Assembly (NCBI GenBank): GCA_015243575.1
Contig: CP042469.1
Span: forward strand, 2,384,929-2,448,928
Direction of reading: 5' to 3'
From: Clostridiales bacterium
Lineage (GTDB): Bacteria > Bacillota > Clostridia > Peptostreptococcales > Anaerovoracaceae
DNA: 64,000 nt
The notes below the pieces were generated by a model. That model did no database searches, was not told the origin of the DNA, and saw only the letters and a list, made by a program, of their open reading frames with translations. Shown here piece by piece: positions 10,970-20,222 of this stretch; the first letter of the stretch is position 1; each line of letters starts with the position of its first letter. A program made the position numbers and the translations under genes.

Positions 10970-13633
10970 TCACCGCAGCCTCTGCTCAATCCGAAAAAAA
11001 TCACTCCAAGGATCCTTACCTCTGCGGACTCTTTCTAATGCCTCCTCCATACCGATGCCGTCAGGAGCCACTCGATCTAATTCTTCCCACATAATAGGCA
11101 TAGAAACTTTCGCTCCATTCCTGGCACGCAAAGAATAAGGCGCAATGCTTGTGGCTCCTCTGCCATTTCGAATCCAGTCGATAAAGATCTTGCCTTTTCT
11201 GCTGGACTTCCTCACATTGCTTGTGTAACGGTCTGGCCATTTTGTCTCCATCACCACTGCAATTTGCTTTGAAAAATCATAAAAGGTATCCCAGTCCACG
11301 GATGGCTTAAACGGTACTACCACGTGATACCCTTTGCCGCCGCTGGTCTTTAGAAATGAGATCAAGGACAGCTCCTCCAGTATACTTTTCACATCTCGCA
11401 CTCCCTGACGCACTGTCTCAAGATCCATTCCCTCATCGGGGTCTAAATCAAAAACCATGACATCTGGCCGGTCCATATTGTCTACCCTGCTGCCCCAGGT
11501 ATGAAACTCCAGTGTCCCCATCTGAGCCTCGTAGATAAGTCCGGCCGCATCTTCAATATAGAAGTATTCCTCCATTTCCCCTCTGCTGTTGATGACTGGC
11601 ATGATTGAGATCGCATTATGATCGCTGCCGGGATGTTTTTTGAAAAAACAGGTCTGAGAGACCCCTTTGGGACAGCGAACGATGCTTAAAATCCGATTTG
11701 CAACGTAAGGCAGCATGCGTTCCGATACCGATGCATAATACCTCACTACAGCCTCCTTCGTTATGGTAGGCTCCTCAAAAAGTACCTTGTCCGGACTGCT
11801 GATTTTAATCCCTTCGATAATTAAGTTGTTTTCGTTCTTAGATTCTCCTCCCATGTGATAATTCCCCTCTTGTTGCTCAGCCTTCGCGATTTCATCCTGT
11901 GTCTGCTCATTTTCCTCTATTTCGGACTCTTCGGATTGATTAGCCGAATGAACTTCCCTTCGGATATCCAAAGGATCTTTGTCTTCACGAAGTCCCTTAA
12001 AGCTGGCCTGTCTCAGAAGGTTTTCCTCGGTCCATTCCGCAAACTTGATTTCTGCAACCAATTCAGGTTCAAGCCACGTGATCTGCTCATTTTTCCTTTG
12101 ATCGACCGCCTTGGGCATCCGGTTTCCCGGTTCTTTTCTAAATGGGCAGTCTTCTCTTTTGATTCCTTCAAATTTACCTTCCAGTTCCTTCCTCATACGC
12201 TCCGTGAAACCTGTCCCTGCACGACCTGCAAAGATCAGATCATTGCCCTCATAATACCCCAAAAGCAGTGCACTAACCCCGCTCGTTTTCTTATCGGTAA
12301 GGGTATATCCTCCGATGATGAGTTCCTGACGTTTATCACACTTCAACTTGATCCAGTCGCCATTTCTAGTTCCGCTGTAAATGGAGTCCCCCCTCTTTCC
12401 GACGATTCCTTCCATGCTGCCTTGGCAAGCTGCAACGAAGCATTGCTTACCGTTTCCTTGAACGTGCTGGCTGTAATACAAACTCCCCGGCGCATCCTCC
12501 ATCAGCGTTTTCAGGAGCTCCTTCCGTTCAAAAAGTGGACGACTTCGCAAATCCTCCCCGTCTAAGGCAAGTAAATCAAACACGATATAGGTGAGCCTCT
12601 GACCCTTAGGATTTTTCATATAGCTTTGCAGCGCCTGAAAATCTGTTTTTCCCGAAGCATCCGTGATAACCATTTCACCGTCCAAAACCATGGCTCTTCC
12701 TGCAGCCCAATCTGCCAGCACATCTGCTATCTCACGAAATCGATTGGTATAATCGTTTTCGTTTCTGGTCATAAGACGAACATTGCTGCCCTCCAGGTAA
12801 GCAACGATTCGGTATCCGTCATATTTCATTTCAAAGATCCAGTCCGGACTCTCAGGAATTGCACTGGACAGTTTGGCAAGCTGCACTGCCGCATGATCAA
12901 AAGGATTTCTGGTTATTTTCTCATTTACACCCTCTGCGATTTCCTCCATGGTCCGGCCGGTTCTGATGCTTGTTGTAAATTCAGAGAGCTCATTGTCAGT
13001 TTCTTGATCTGCCTCCGTTTTGTCTTCCTCATTTATGGTTGGCGTTTTGACCGGTTTATTCCATTTGTTGTATTTTGCCGAGGGATCTTTAGACTTTGCA
13101 TATTCGTCTTTTTCCTTTAGAAGCAGCCAGTTTTTTTTATCCTCTCCAGATTTGGGTTTCAAACGAATCAGCGCCCATTTTCCCTTTAGCCTTCTTCCTT
13201 TAAGTACAAACTTAAGGGAACCGCTGATGAGCCCTTCCTCCACATCCATCTGAGGCTGCGGTTCCCAATAACCCTCATCCCAAATCATCACCACTCCACC
13301 GCCATATTCACCCTTGGGAATCGTCCCCTCAAAGTTTCTATACTCCAGAGGGTGGTCCTCCACCTGTACCGCAAGTCTTCGGTCTCTGGTATTGTAGGAA
13401 GGCACTTTGGGAACTGCCCAGCTCAGCAGGGCTCCGTCCCATTCAAGGCGCAGGTCGTAATGATCTCTGCTGGCCGCATGGTGCTGAACCACAAATCGCA
13501 AAGGTCCTTCCGTCTCTTTCAAACGGCTGTGAGATTCCTCCACACTCCTCCGTGGCTCTTCTGCACTGCCGTGGGGCTCTTCTGTAACGCTAAAATTCCT
13601 TTTTTCATTATATTCCCCGAGCTTTATCGTCAT
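10970..13633 (-). CDS. ligD: Multidomain DNA ligase D (phosphoesterase-ligase-polymerase)
   Basis: About 887 residues. The ATG at 13633 is favoured (GGAAGG upstream, rather far); a GTG three codons earlier is possible. Order: 3'-phosphoesterase domain first (FVVQHHAASRDHYDLRLE), then the ATP-dependent ligase with catalytic Lys270 in EMKYDGYR and an OB fold, then an acidic linker and a primase/polymerase domain (ISSPDKVLFEE, DLDPDEG, SGGKGYHVVVP). This is the domain order of Pseudomonas LigD. It seals double-strand breaks by non-homologous end joining with Ku, but no ku gene is in this window. The N-terminal ~40 residues are low-complexity with repeated EEP/EES motifs. Confidence 0.95.
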   Translation of the reverse strand: MTIKLGEYNEKRNFSVTEEPHGSAEEPRRSVEESHSRLKETEGPLRFVVQHHAASRDHYDLRLEWDGALLSWAVPKVPSYNTRDRRLAVQVEDHPLEYRNFEGTIPKGEYGGGVVMIWDEGYWEPQPQMDVEEGLISGSLKFVLKGRRLKGKWALIRLKPKSGEDKKNWLLLKEKDEYAKSKDPSAKYNKWNKPVKTPTINEEDKTEADQETDNELSEFTTSIRTGRTMEEIAEGVNEKITRNPFDHAAVQLAKLSSAIPESPDWIFEMKYDGYRIVAYLEGSNVRLMTRNENDYTNRFREIADVLADWAAGRAMVLDGEMVITDASGKTDFQALQSYMKNPKGQRLTYIVFDLLALDGEDLRSRPLFERKELLKTLMEDAPGSLYYSQHVQGNGKQCFVAACQGSMEGIVGKRGDSIYSGTRNGDWIKLKCDKRQELIIGGYTLTDKKTSGVSALLLGYYEGNDLIFAGRAGTGFTERMRKELEGKFEGIKREDCPFRKEPGNRMPKAVDQRKNEQITWLEPELVAEIKFAEWTEENLLRQASFKGLREDKDPLDIRREVHSANQSEESEIEENEQTQDEIAKAEQQEGNYHMGGESKNENNLIIEGIKISSPDKVLFEEPTITKEAVVRYYASVSERMLPYVANRILSIVRCPKGVSQTCFFKKHPGSDHNAISIMPVINSRGEMEEYFYIEDAAGLIYEAQMGTLEFHTWGSRVDNMDRPDVMVFDLDPDEGMDLETVRQGVRDVKSILEELSLISFLKTSGGKGYHVVVPFKPSVDWDTFYDFSKQIAVVMETKWPDRYTSNVRKSSRKGKIFIDWIRNGRGATSIAPYSLRARNGAKVSMPIMWEELDRVAPDGIGMEEALERVRRGKDPWSDFFRIEQRLR

Positions 13634-13913
13634 GGTTTGCACACATCCTTCCGCTACAAGCAATCTCCGCTCACAAAAAACTGGATGCACTTATTATACC
13701 CCGCATTTTCTCATACAGCACTTTGCTGCATGCATTTCCAATATCTATCATTTTATCATATCTATCATTTGATGCTGCTGCAGCTTGTGCTAAAGTATAA
13801 ATCGTCCCAGTCGAAGAAAGTAAATGCTTATTTTTCATTTCTGTTGTGGTAGAATAGCTCTAGAGTTCCTACATAGGAGGCGTGTTATACTTTGTCAAAG
13901 GAGGGTATCTTTT

Positions 13914-14678
13914 GTGTTGGAAAAAAACGATCTAATATTGCTGAATGAGATCATTTATAAAGTTCACAGCCTGGAAGCATTTGACGAAATGCGGCTTACC
14001 GTCTTAAGCCTCTTGAAGCATCTGATTCCTTACAATCAAGCGTCTTTCTATCTGGCCTCAAACCGGCCGGAGCATCTCCTGTCCAATCCGGTAGCAGTGG
14101 GGATTTCGGAGGAAAGTCTGCAAAACTACATTGAAAAATATGAAGACATCGATTATACGCGCTGGATCTTTATGAGCGGCAAAAGTATGGCGTACCGGGA
14201 AACAGATTTGTTCTCTGACGCGAAACGGGAAAGCGAGGTATTATACAAGGAAATGTATGCACCCGTTGGGATTCATTATTCAGCCCAACTGAGCATTTCT
14301 TTGCATGATTCCTTTCTTGGTATTATCTCTTTATACCGCAATAAAGCGGACGGAGATTTTTCAGATGACAATCTTTTTATTCTGGAGCTTTTGAAAGAGC
14401 ACCTTGCCTTCAGGCTGTATCACAATACCTCATTGCTGCAAAGCAGCGCTTCAGATTTAAAGGGAAAAACCCATTACGATACCTCCCACTATATCACCCA
14501 GTTTCACTTGACCGTACGGGAGGTTGAAGTTCTCGGACTGCTTCTTGGAGGTCTTTCGGGGACCAGGATATGTGAAGTGCTTTGTATCAGTCCACATACC
14601 TTAAAAAAACATACGCTCAGCATTTATAAAAAGCTGAGCGTCAGTAGTCGCTGGGAACTGTTTCACCTCGATTTATAA
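13914..14678 (+). CDS. LuxR-family regulator with N-terminal GAF-like sensor domain
   Basis: 254 residues from the GTG at 13914, with GGAGGG eight bases upstream; longer in-frame starts lack a ribosome site. Residues ~1-175 look like a GAF-type sensor (YNQASFYLAS, IISLYRNKADGDFSDDNLFILELL). The last ~60 residues are a LuxR helix-turn-helix: LTVREVEVLGLLLGGLSGTRI, then ISPHTLKKHTLSIYKKLSV. No receiver domain, so a ligand rather than phosphorylation is expected to control it. It converges on the amidohydrolase-MATE pair with only 7 bp between stop codons. It could regulate that pair, though nothing in the sequence proves this. Confidence 0.85.
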   Translation: MLEKNDLILLNEIIYKVHSLEAFDEMRLTVLSLLKHLIPYNQASFYLASNRPEHLLSNPVAVGISEESLQNYIEKYEDIDYTRWIFMSGKSMAYRETDLFSDAKRESEVLYKEMYAPVGIHYSAQLSISLHDSFLGIISLYRNKADGDFSDDNLFILELLKEHLAFRLYHNTSLLQSSASDLKGKTHYDTSHYITQFHLTVREVEVLGLLLGGLSGTRICEVLCISPHTLKKHTLSIYKKLSVSSRWELFHLDL

Positions 14679-14685
14679 GGGTTGT

Positions 14686-16335
14686 TTATGGGTTTTCATT
14701 CTCCCTATTATATACAATTTCTCCATCCATAACGGTTAAAACGACTTTGCAGTCCATGATTCCTTCGCTTGTCAGGGTAAATAAATTCCTGCTGAGCACC
14801 GCGATGTCTGCCAGCTTACCTTCTTCAAGGGTTCCCAATTCTCCTTCTCTGCCATAAACGTAGGCGCCTCCAGATGTATATGCACGCAATGCCTCTGCCA
14901 GCGTAATGGCCTCCTCTGGGTTTGCACCGGAAGGCTTGCCCTCGTCATCGCATCGGGTCACCGCGGCATAAATACTGGGAAAGGGATTGAAATCCACCAC
15001 GGGATAATCAGTTCCAAAGGCCAGCATCGCACCGGCGGAAAGAAGCGAACGGTGCGGCCATTCGGTTTTACTGCGATCCACTCCCATGCGCAGTAGCTTC
15101 TCGCCCGAGTCCTGAATCAGATGATATGGCTGCATGGATGCAATAACACCCAGCTTCTCAAATCTCGGAAGATCTGATGAGTGAATGGTTTCACAATGCT
15201 CAATGGTATTTCGCAGCCTTCTTTCGTTCCGTGGATTTTCATTAGCCAAGTTGGAAGCTTCAAAAATGTCCAGTGCCATCCGCACCGCCCCGTCACCGAT
15301 GGCGTGAAATCGAACCCCAAAGCCCTCACGATTCGCTCTGATCGTACACCTTTCCAAGACTTCTTTGGGGTAAATCGGTTTTCCCGCCGTATCAGGCGCA
15401 TCTTCGTAGGCTTCCAGTAGATACGCCGTATGGGTGGAAGTTACCCCGTCTACAAATTGCTTCAAACCGGAAATCCTAAGTTTTTCGGAACAGAATTCAT
15501 CGCGAAGTTTCACTGCATTCTCATAATCCGGCTCCGTTCCCAAGGCAGGATAGATATGAATTCGCAGCGTCAGTTCTCCTTCTGCTTCCATCTCCTGTAC
15601 CACTCTGTAAGTGTTTCTGGTGGCATCACAAATCCTGTCCGCAGACATTTCGCTGACGGAAGTAACGCCACAGCTGTTGATATGGCGGAAAAAATCCTTT
15701 TGCAGCTGCTTCATCTGATCTTTGGGCAGATCCATAACTTGATCCATTGCCGGTAAAAACGCCTCCGGTTCAAACAACAGACCGTTTAATCTGCCGTCCT
15801 CAAATTTGCCGATCTCACCACTTTCCAGGATTTCATCACCAGAGATGCAGGATTCCTCGAGCGCTCTGGTATTTAGCCAGAAGGTATGGACATCTGCGGA
15901 AATCAGATACACAGGAATATCCGGAAAGGCTCTGTCCAGTGAGGTGCAGGTTGGCAGCGGTGCATCTCCCCAGTTTGCGGGAAACCAGCCGATCCCGATG
16001 ATTCTCTTCTTTTCCGGATGCAGATTAGCATACGCTTCCACCATCTGGACGCACTCCGCTTCGGAAGAGGAATATGTAATCTCGCTGCACATATGCTCAC
16101 TGGCTGCTATGGCTCCCATAAAATAATGGACATGGGCATCAATAAAGCCCGGAAGGATCAAATGATCCTGATAATCGAGGAGCTTTGTTTTGGTCCCAAC
16201 CATATGTTCAAATTGATTCGACCTGCCAACGGCACAGATCTTATTTCCCTTGATTGCTACAAATCCCGGAAACGGTGTCTCCTCCAGTCCTGTAAAAATT
16301 GCATTGCTTTTCAAAATGATGTCAGCAGTCTCCAT
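14686..16335 (-). CDS. YtcJ-type amidohydrolase family 3 enzyme
   Basis: 549 residues, ATG at 16335. A metal-dependent hydrolase of the amidohydrolase superfamily: GFIDAHVHYF near the N-terminus supplies the HxH pair, RFHAIGDGAVRMALD and IEHCETI supply later metal ligands, and FGTDYPVV the catalytic Asp. The C-terminal LEEGKLADIAVLSRN returns to the small beta-sandwich. Family members hydrolyse amides or formamides of poorly known substrates. The start lies 9 bp after the MATE stop codon, so the two form an operon in which the pump could export the product or substrate. Specific substrate unknown. Confidence 0.88.
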   Translation of the reverse strand: METADIILKSNAIFTGLEETPFPGFVAIKGNKICAVGRSNQFEHMVGTKTKLLDYQDHLILPGFIDAHVHYFMGAIAASEHMCSEITYSSSEAECVQMVEAYANLHPEKKRIIGIGWFPANWGDAPLPTCTSLDRAFPDIPVYLISADVHTFWLNTRALEESCISGDEILESGEIGKFEDGRLNGLLFEPEAFLPAMDQVMDLPKDQMKQLQKDFFRHINSCGVTSVSEMSADRICDATRNTYRVVQEMEAEGELTLRIHIYPALGTEPDYENAVKLRDEFCSEKLRISGLKQFVDGVTSTHTAYLLEAYEDAPDTAGKPIYPKEVLERCTIRANREGFGVRFHAIGDGAVRMALDIFEASNLANENPRNERRLRNTIEHCETIHSSDLPRFEKLGVIASMQPYHLIQDSGEKLLRMGVDRSKTEWPHRSLLSAGAMLAFGTDYPVVDFNPFPSIYAAVTRCDDEGKPSGANPEEAITLAEALRAYTSGGAYVYGREGELGTLEEGKLADIAVLSRNLFTLTSEGIMDCKVVLTVMDGEIVYNRENENP

Positions 16336-16344
16336 TTCGCCCTC

Positions 16345-17730
16345 CTATAATGGCTTTTCTATTTTCATCAAATTCCTATACTCACGTGAAACAAGAACGA
16401 TTGCAAGCAGCGCAGACAGAAAATCCGCACCTGGCTGAGCCATCCAGATTCCATCCAGCCCATAAATCCGAGGGAAAATCATCAGAAGCGGTACAGCAAA
16501 GATAATAATCCTGGAGATGCCGTTGAGAATCGCAAGTCCGTTCTTCTCCACCGCCATGTAGTAACCGGCTGTGATCTGAGAGATATTTCCCAGTGCAAAC
16601 AGCAGCATGTAAACCTTCATAATTGCCGCTGTTGTTGCAACAATCACAGGATCCGGCCCCACAAAGAAGGTAATAATCTGCTCTGCGAAGAGAAATACAA
16701 GGATGGTGACTGCAATCAGTGCAGCGGTACTGTGAGTTAGAGCTGTTTTGATTAGTTGTGCAACCCTCGCGAAATTCTTAACTCCAATATTGAAGCTGGC
16801 AATCGGTTGAAGCCCCATAATAAAGGAAGTGGTCACAAGCATTACAATATACATGATATATGCATTGAGAATGGCAAACGCCGCTATTTCCAACTCACTG
16901 CCGCCATAGGTGATGATCAGATTATTAATAAGGATTGTTGTGACGGTAGTGCAGATCTGAATCGCAAAATAGGCAAATCCAATTTTTACAGCAGTCTTGA
17001 TTATACTCATATCAATTTTTAAATCGGATACGCACAGCTTCATTTTGGTACTTACCACTTGCATGTATGGAACAAGCAGGAGTGCCAGACCAACACAGAC
17101 AACCCAGCATACTGCCGAACCCATCATTCCCCAGCCCATTTTGATAACGAACAAATACTCCAATACGATCGCAAGAATCGCCGGCGCAATGTAAGCAATA
17201 GCAGCAGCCTTAGGTTTTTCGTCTACTCTTGCAAAATAATAGGAGACTGATCCCGCAATACAGATCGGAGCACCTAGAATATAAGGATACGCATACTGGC
17301 GTGCAAAGGGAAGAATCTCCTGGGTCGCTCCCAAAAATGATAAGATCGGGTCCATGCCAATTAGAAAGACCGCAGCAATCACAATTCCTACAAGAAATGA
17401 AAAGGATAATATCGAGCCATATGCTTTTCTCGCACCCTCTTCATCTCCCTCACCCAGCTTCATAGCGGCGATGGTTGCTCCACCGATGCCAAATAGTCCG
17501 AACAGTGCCACATTCATCGTCCACAAGGGGGCGATGATTCCGATGGTGGCGAGTCCCATAGGGCCGACGCCTTTACCGACAAAGATACCGTCAGCAACAA
17601 CGGAAGCTGCCTGGAACATCAGCCCTGCGAGCGCAAAGACAGAATATTTCCAGAAAAGCGGAGTAATTTTTTTTGATTCAAATTCACTCAATTCAGCTGA
17701 AACATTAGTTTTTTCATTCAGTTCATCCAT
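16345..17730 (-). CDS. MATE-family multidrug/cation antiporter
   Basis: 461 residues, ATG at 17730 with GGAGGTG upstream. Twelve hydrophobic segments in two similar halves. The first half has SVVADGIFVGKGVGPMGLA, a typical MATE helix 1-2 signature, and the second has GLQPIASFNIGVKNFARV. It would export cationic compounds using a Na+ or H+ gradient. It is first in an operon with the YtcJ-type amidohydrolase. The MepA-like subgroup is likely from the ADGIFVGKG segment, but this was not tested. Confidence 0.9.
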   Translation of the reverse strand: MDELNEKTNVSAELSEFESKKITPLFWKYSVFALAGLMFQAASVVADGIFVGKGVGPMGLATIGIIAPLWTMNVALFGLFGIGGATIAAMKLGEGDEEGARKAYGSILSFSFLVGIVIAAVFLIGMDPILSFLGATQEILPFARQYAYPYILGAPICIAGSVSYYFARVDEKPKAAAIAYIAPAILAIVLEYLFVIKMGWGMMGSAVCWVVCVGLALLLVPYMQVVSTKMKLCVSDLKIDMSIIKTAVKIGFAYFAIQICTTVTTILINNLIITYGGSELEIAAFAILNAYIMYIVMLVTTSFIMGLQPIASFNIGVKNFARVAQLIKTALTHSTAALIAVTILVFLFAEQIITFFVGPDPVIVATTAAIMKVYMLLFALGNISQITAGYYMAVEKNGLAILNGISRIIIFAVPLLMIFPRIYGLDGIWMAQPGADFLSALLAIVLVSREYRNLMKIEKPL

Positions 17731-17861
17731 AAAAACACCTCCAATAAAATAACGATAAAGTACACGACTATAATATCTGAAAATTCTATTAATTTATATT
17801 GCCCTTATTTCTGATTTATGGTAGCCATAGAGACCACAAATGATCCCCACGGCTACCTTCT

Positions 17862-17905
17862 GATAAAAAACAAAACGCCAAGGCGACTTTATACACCTTG
17901 ACGTT
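17862..17905 (-). terminator. Terminator of the psuK-psuG operon
   Basis: On the minus strand AACGTCAAGG pairs with CCTTGGCGTT (one U-G pair), followed by TTTTGTTTTTT. It lies about 80 bp after psuG. A second inverted pair, GGTAGCC at 17820-17826 and GGCTACC at 17851-17857, lies just beyond. Confidence 0.8.
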
Positions 17906-17984
17906 ATGAGATTAAGATTCAATATTCACCATTCTAACCAATGACAAGCTCGACAAACCAATAGCATGGCCGATAACCTAAGAA

Positions 17985-18899
17985 CTAAAGCTTGCTCAGC
18001 TCCACTGCAATTTGTGCTCCGACCTTGGCGTTATTATAAACGAGCTGGATATTGGAGTCCAGGCTGGCACCTTCCGTCAGCTCCTTTACTTTTGCAAGCA
18101 GGAATGGAGTGCTCTCTTTTCCCTTGATTCCCTTCTCGTCTGCTTCACGGATGGCAGAATCGATGGCCGCATTAATGACAGCGGGGTCCATTTCGAACTC
18201 CTGGGGAATTGGATTTGCAATTACCGCTCCACCCTTCAGTCCCAGATCCCATTTTGCTTTTAAGGCACTGGCAAGCTCAAGTGGTGTATCCACTCTGTAA
18301 TCTACACCAAAGCCGCTTTTCGAAGTATAGAACGCAGGAAGCTCCTCAGTTCCAAAGCCGATGACAGGCACGCCATAGGTTTCAAGATATTCCAGCGTTA
18401 GGCCGATATCCAGAATTGATTTAGCGCCAGCGCAGATGACGGCTACATTTGTTTGTGCCAGTTCCTGCAGATCAGCTGAGATATCAAAGGTCTCCTGAGC
18501 ACCTCTGTGAACACCGCCAATTCCTCCTGTGGCAAATACTTTGATTCCTGCAAGGTTTGCAATGATCATGGTTGAAGCAACTGTTGTGGCACCATCCAAT
18601 CCTTTTGCCACTGCAAAGGGGACATCTCTCCGGCTAGCCTTAATAACGCCGTGGCTTTTTCCTAAATATTCAATTTCCTCCGGTGTCAAACCGACCTTTA
18701 ATCTGCCTTTTATGATTGCAATGGTTGCCGGAACTGCACCGTTCTCTTTGATAATTCTCTCAACGTTGAGGGCTGTCTCAACATTTTTAGGATAAGGCAT
18801 ACCGTGAGAGATAATGGTTGATTCAAGAGCAACCACGGCTTTTCCTGCTTCCAGTGCTTCCTTAACCTCTGGGTTGATATCAAGATATTTTTCTAACAT
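17985..18899 (-). CDS. psuG: Pseudouridine-5'-phosphate glycosidase
   Basis: 304 residues, the usual family length. It has the family's ALESTIISHGMPYP, the KASRRDVPFAVAKGLDGATTVASTM stretch (in parts RRD and GATTVAST) and FATGGIGGVHRGA with its Asp/His active-site surroundings, and IPQEFEMDP. The enzyme splits the C-C glycosidic bond of pseudouridine 5'-phosphate into uracil and ribose 5-phosphate in a Mn2+-dependent trimer. It overlaps the upstream kinase by 7 bp, so the two steps of pseudouridine salvage are translationally coupled. A transporter gene is not next to them. Confidence 0.95.
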   Translation of the reverse strand: MLEKYLDINPEVKEALEAGKAVVALESTIISHGMPYPKNVETALNVERIIKENGAVPATIAIIKGRLKVGLTPEEIEYLGKSHGVIKASRRDVPFAVAKGLDGATTVASTMIIANLAGIKVFATGGIGGVHRGAQETFDISADLQELAQTNVAVICAGAKSILDIGLTLEYLETYGVPVIGFGTEELPAFYTSKSGFGVDYRVDTPLELASALKAKWDLGLKGGAVIANPIPQEFEMDPAVINAAIDSAIREADEKGIKGKESTPFLLAKVKELTEGASLDSNIQLVYNNAKVGAQIAVELSKL

Positions 18900-19987
18900 A
18901 GTCCTGTCTCCTTCATCGTTTTCTTTACATTTTCATCTGAAATATTTGGATTAATTGTCTCTTCATAGTTTAAAGCCATGATGGCGGCAGCCATGGAAAA
19001 CCGGGCGCTCTCATCAATGTCATAATCATGGAATCTGCCATAAGCCAGCGCAGCCAAAAATGCATCCCCCGCACCGGTGGCATTTGCCACAGTTACCTTA
19101 GGATTGGGTATGAGTTTATGAACCTTCCCGTCGTGATAGAATACCCCTTCGGATCCAAGAGAAAGAAAGACTCTCTTTACTCCCTGATTCAGGAAGTAGT
19201 CTGCAGCCTTCAGCATATCCTTTTGGGATTTGATCTCGATTCCGGAGAGCAGCTCGGCCTCGATCCGATTGGGCTTGATGGTATGGAACGCTCCAATTTT
19301 GTTTTTAACCTTCAAAGCTTTTGCGCTGGATACCGTATCTAGGAAAAACTCAGTATTCTTAAAGTTGTCCAAAACATAATGAATCACATCGGCAGGGATA
19401 TTCGTATCAATGATGCAGAGTCTGGAGCCTTCAATGATCTGCTTCTTGTTCTGGATAAAGTCAATGGTGATCTCCTCCAGAATTTCCATCTGGGAAATCC
19501 CCGCCTTCATATCTCCGGTTTCATCGAGGATTGCCAGATATGTGGAGGTGGGTACTTGATTTAAAACAAGGGTATGCTTCATATCCAGGCCAATCTTATT
19601 TGCATGTTCCATGATCCGCCGTCCATGAATGTCCTCACCCACTGCACTGATCAGCTTGGTAGGTACTCCCAGATGCACAAGATTTTCTGCAATATTTCTT
19701 CCTACTCCGCCCAAAGCCATTTTAACTTTACCCGGATTGGAATCCTGCAGAACCAGCTTCTGGACAGGAAAGCCGATAATATCCATATTGCAGCCGCCTA
19801 AAACACTGACATAATCGTCCTGTTTCAGAAGATATCCTTTCCCAAGAATATATCCTTTTTTAATTAAGTTCGTGATATGAACCGCAACGGACGAACGGGT
19901 AATGCCAAGTGCAGCTGCCAGTTCATTTTGAGAGATTGCCGGATTGCGGCGGATTAATTCCAGCAGTTCTTCTTCTCTGTTTGTCAT
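18893..19987 (-). CDS. psuK: Pseudouridine kinase (PfkB family) with N-terminal winged-helix domain
   Basis: 364 residues. The first ~60 (REEELLELIRRNPAISQNEL, then ITRSSVAVHITNLIKKGYI) form a winged helix-turn-helix; the rest is a PfkB sugar kinase with MALGGVGRNIAENL and the C-terminal NATGAGDAFLAALAYG anion-hole and catalytic Asp. It phosphorylates pseudouridine for PsuG. The fused DNA-binding domain is recurrent in this kinase group and suggests the enzyme senses its own substrate and controls its operon. Two TTTGCTTAC repeats in the promoter are candidate binding sites. ATG at 19987 with AGGAG upstream. Confidence 0.92.
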   Translation of the reverse strand: MTNREEELLELIRRNPAISQNELAAALGITRSSVAVHITNLIKKGYILGKGYLLKQDDYVSVLGGCNMDIIGFPVQKLVLQDSNPGKVKMALGGVGRNIAENLVHLGVPTKLISAVGEDIHGRRIMEHANKIGLDMKHTLVLNQVPTSTYLAILDETGDMKAGISQMEILEEITIDFIQNKKQIIEGSRLCIIDTNIPADVIHYVLDNFKNTEFFLDTVSSAKALKVKNKIGAFHTIKPNRIEAELLSGIEIKSQKDMLKAADYFLNQGVKRVFLSLGSEGVFYHDGKVHKLIPNPKVTVANATGAGDAFLAALAYGRFHDYDIDESARFSMAAAIMALNYEETINPNISDENVKKTMKETGLC

Positions 19988-20003
19988 CGTTCACTCCTAA
20001 ACA

Positions 20004-20031
20004 TTTGCTTACAAAGTAATCTTTTGCTTAC
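20004..20031 (-). promoter_or_regulatory. Paired direct repeats, candidate PsuK-HTH operator
   Basis: TTTGCTTAC occurs at 20004-20012 and 20023-20031 (plus strand), 19 bp apart, close to two helical turns. Both lie between the -10 box and the psuK start codon, where binding would block transcription. Confidence 0.5.
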
Positions 20032-20035
20032 TTAA

Positions 20036-20064
20036 ATAATATCACAGATGCAATTTGCATGCAA
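20036..20064 (-). promoter_or_regulatory. Putative psuK promoter
   Basis: Minus-strand TTGCAT at 20059-20064 and TATTAT at 20036-20041 with a 17-bp spacer, 49 bp before the start codon. Confidence 0.5.
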
Positions 20065-20115
20065 TATTATATTTTGATTTTTATTTGCGGAAAGTTGTTT
20101 TTGATTTTTGCCATA

Positions 20116-20141
20116 GAAAAAGCCGTCAATTTTGCGACGGC
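20116..20141 (-). terminator. Terminator of the D-aminoacylase-like gene
   Basis: GCCGTC at 20122-20127 pairs with GACGGC at 20136-20141, followed on the minus strand by TTTTTC. It is about 80 bp after the stop codon. Confidence 0.75.
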
Positions 20142-20222
20142 ATAAAGTAAAGTGATTCCCCTTTCAGAAAGAAAAGAGTTATCAAAATCAAAATAATCAA
20201 TTTTTCTTAAAAATAGTTCATA

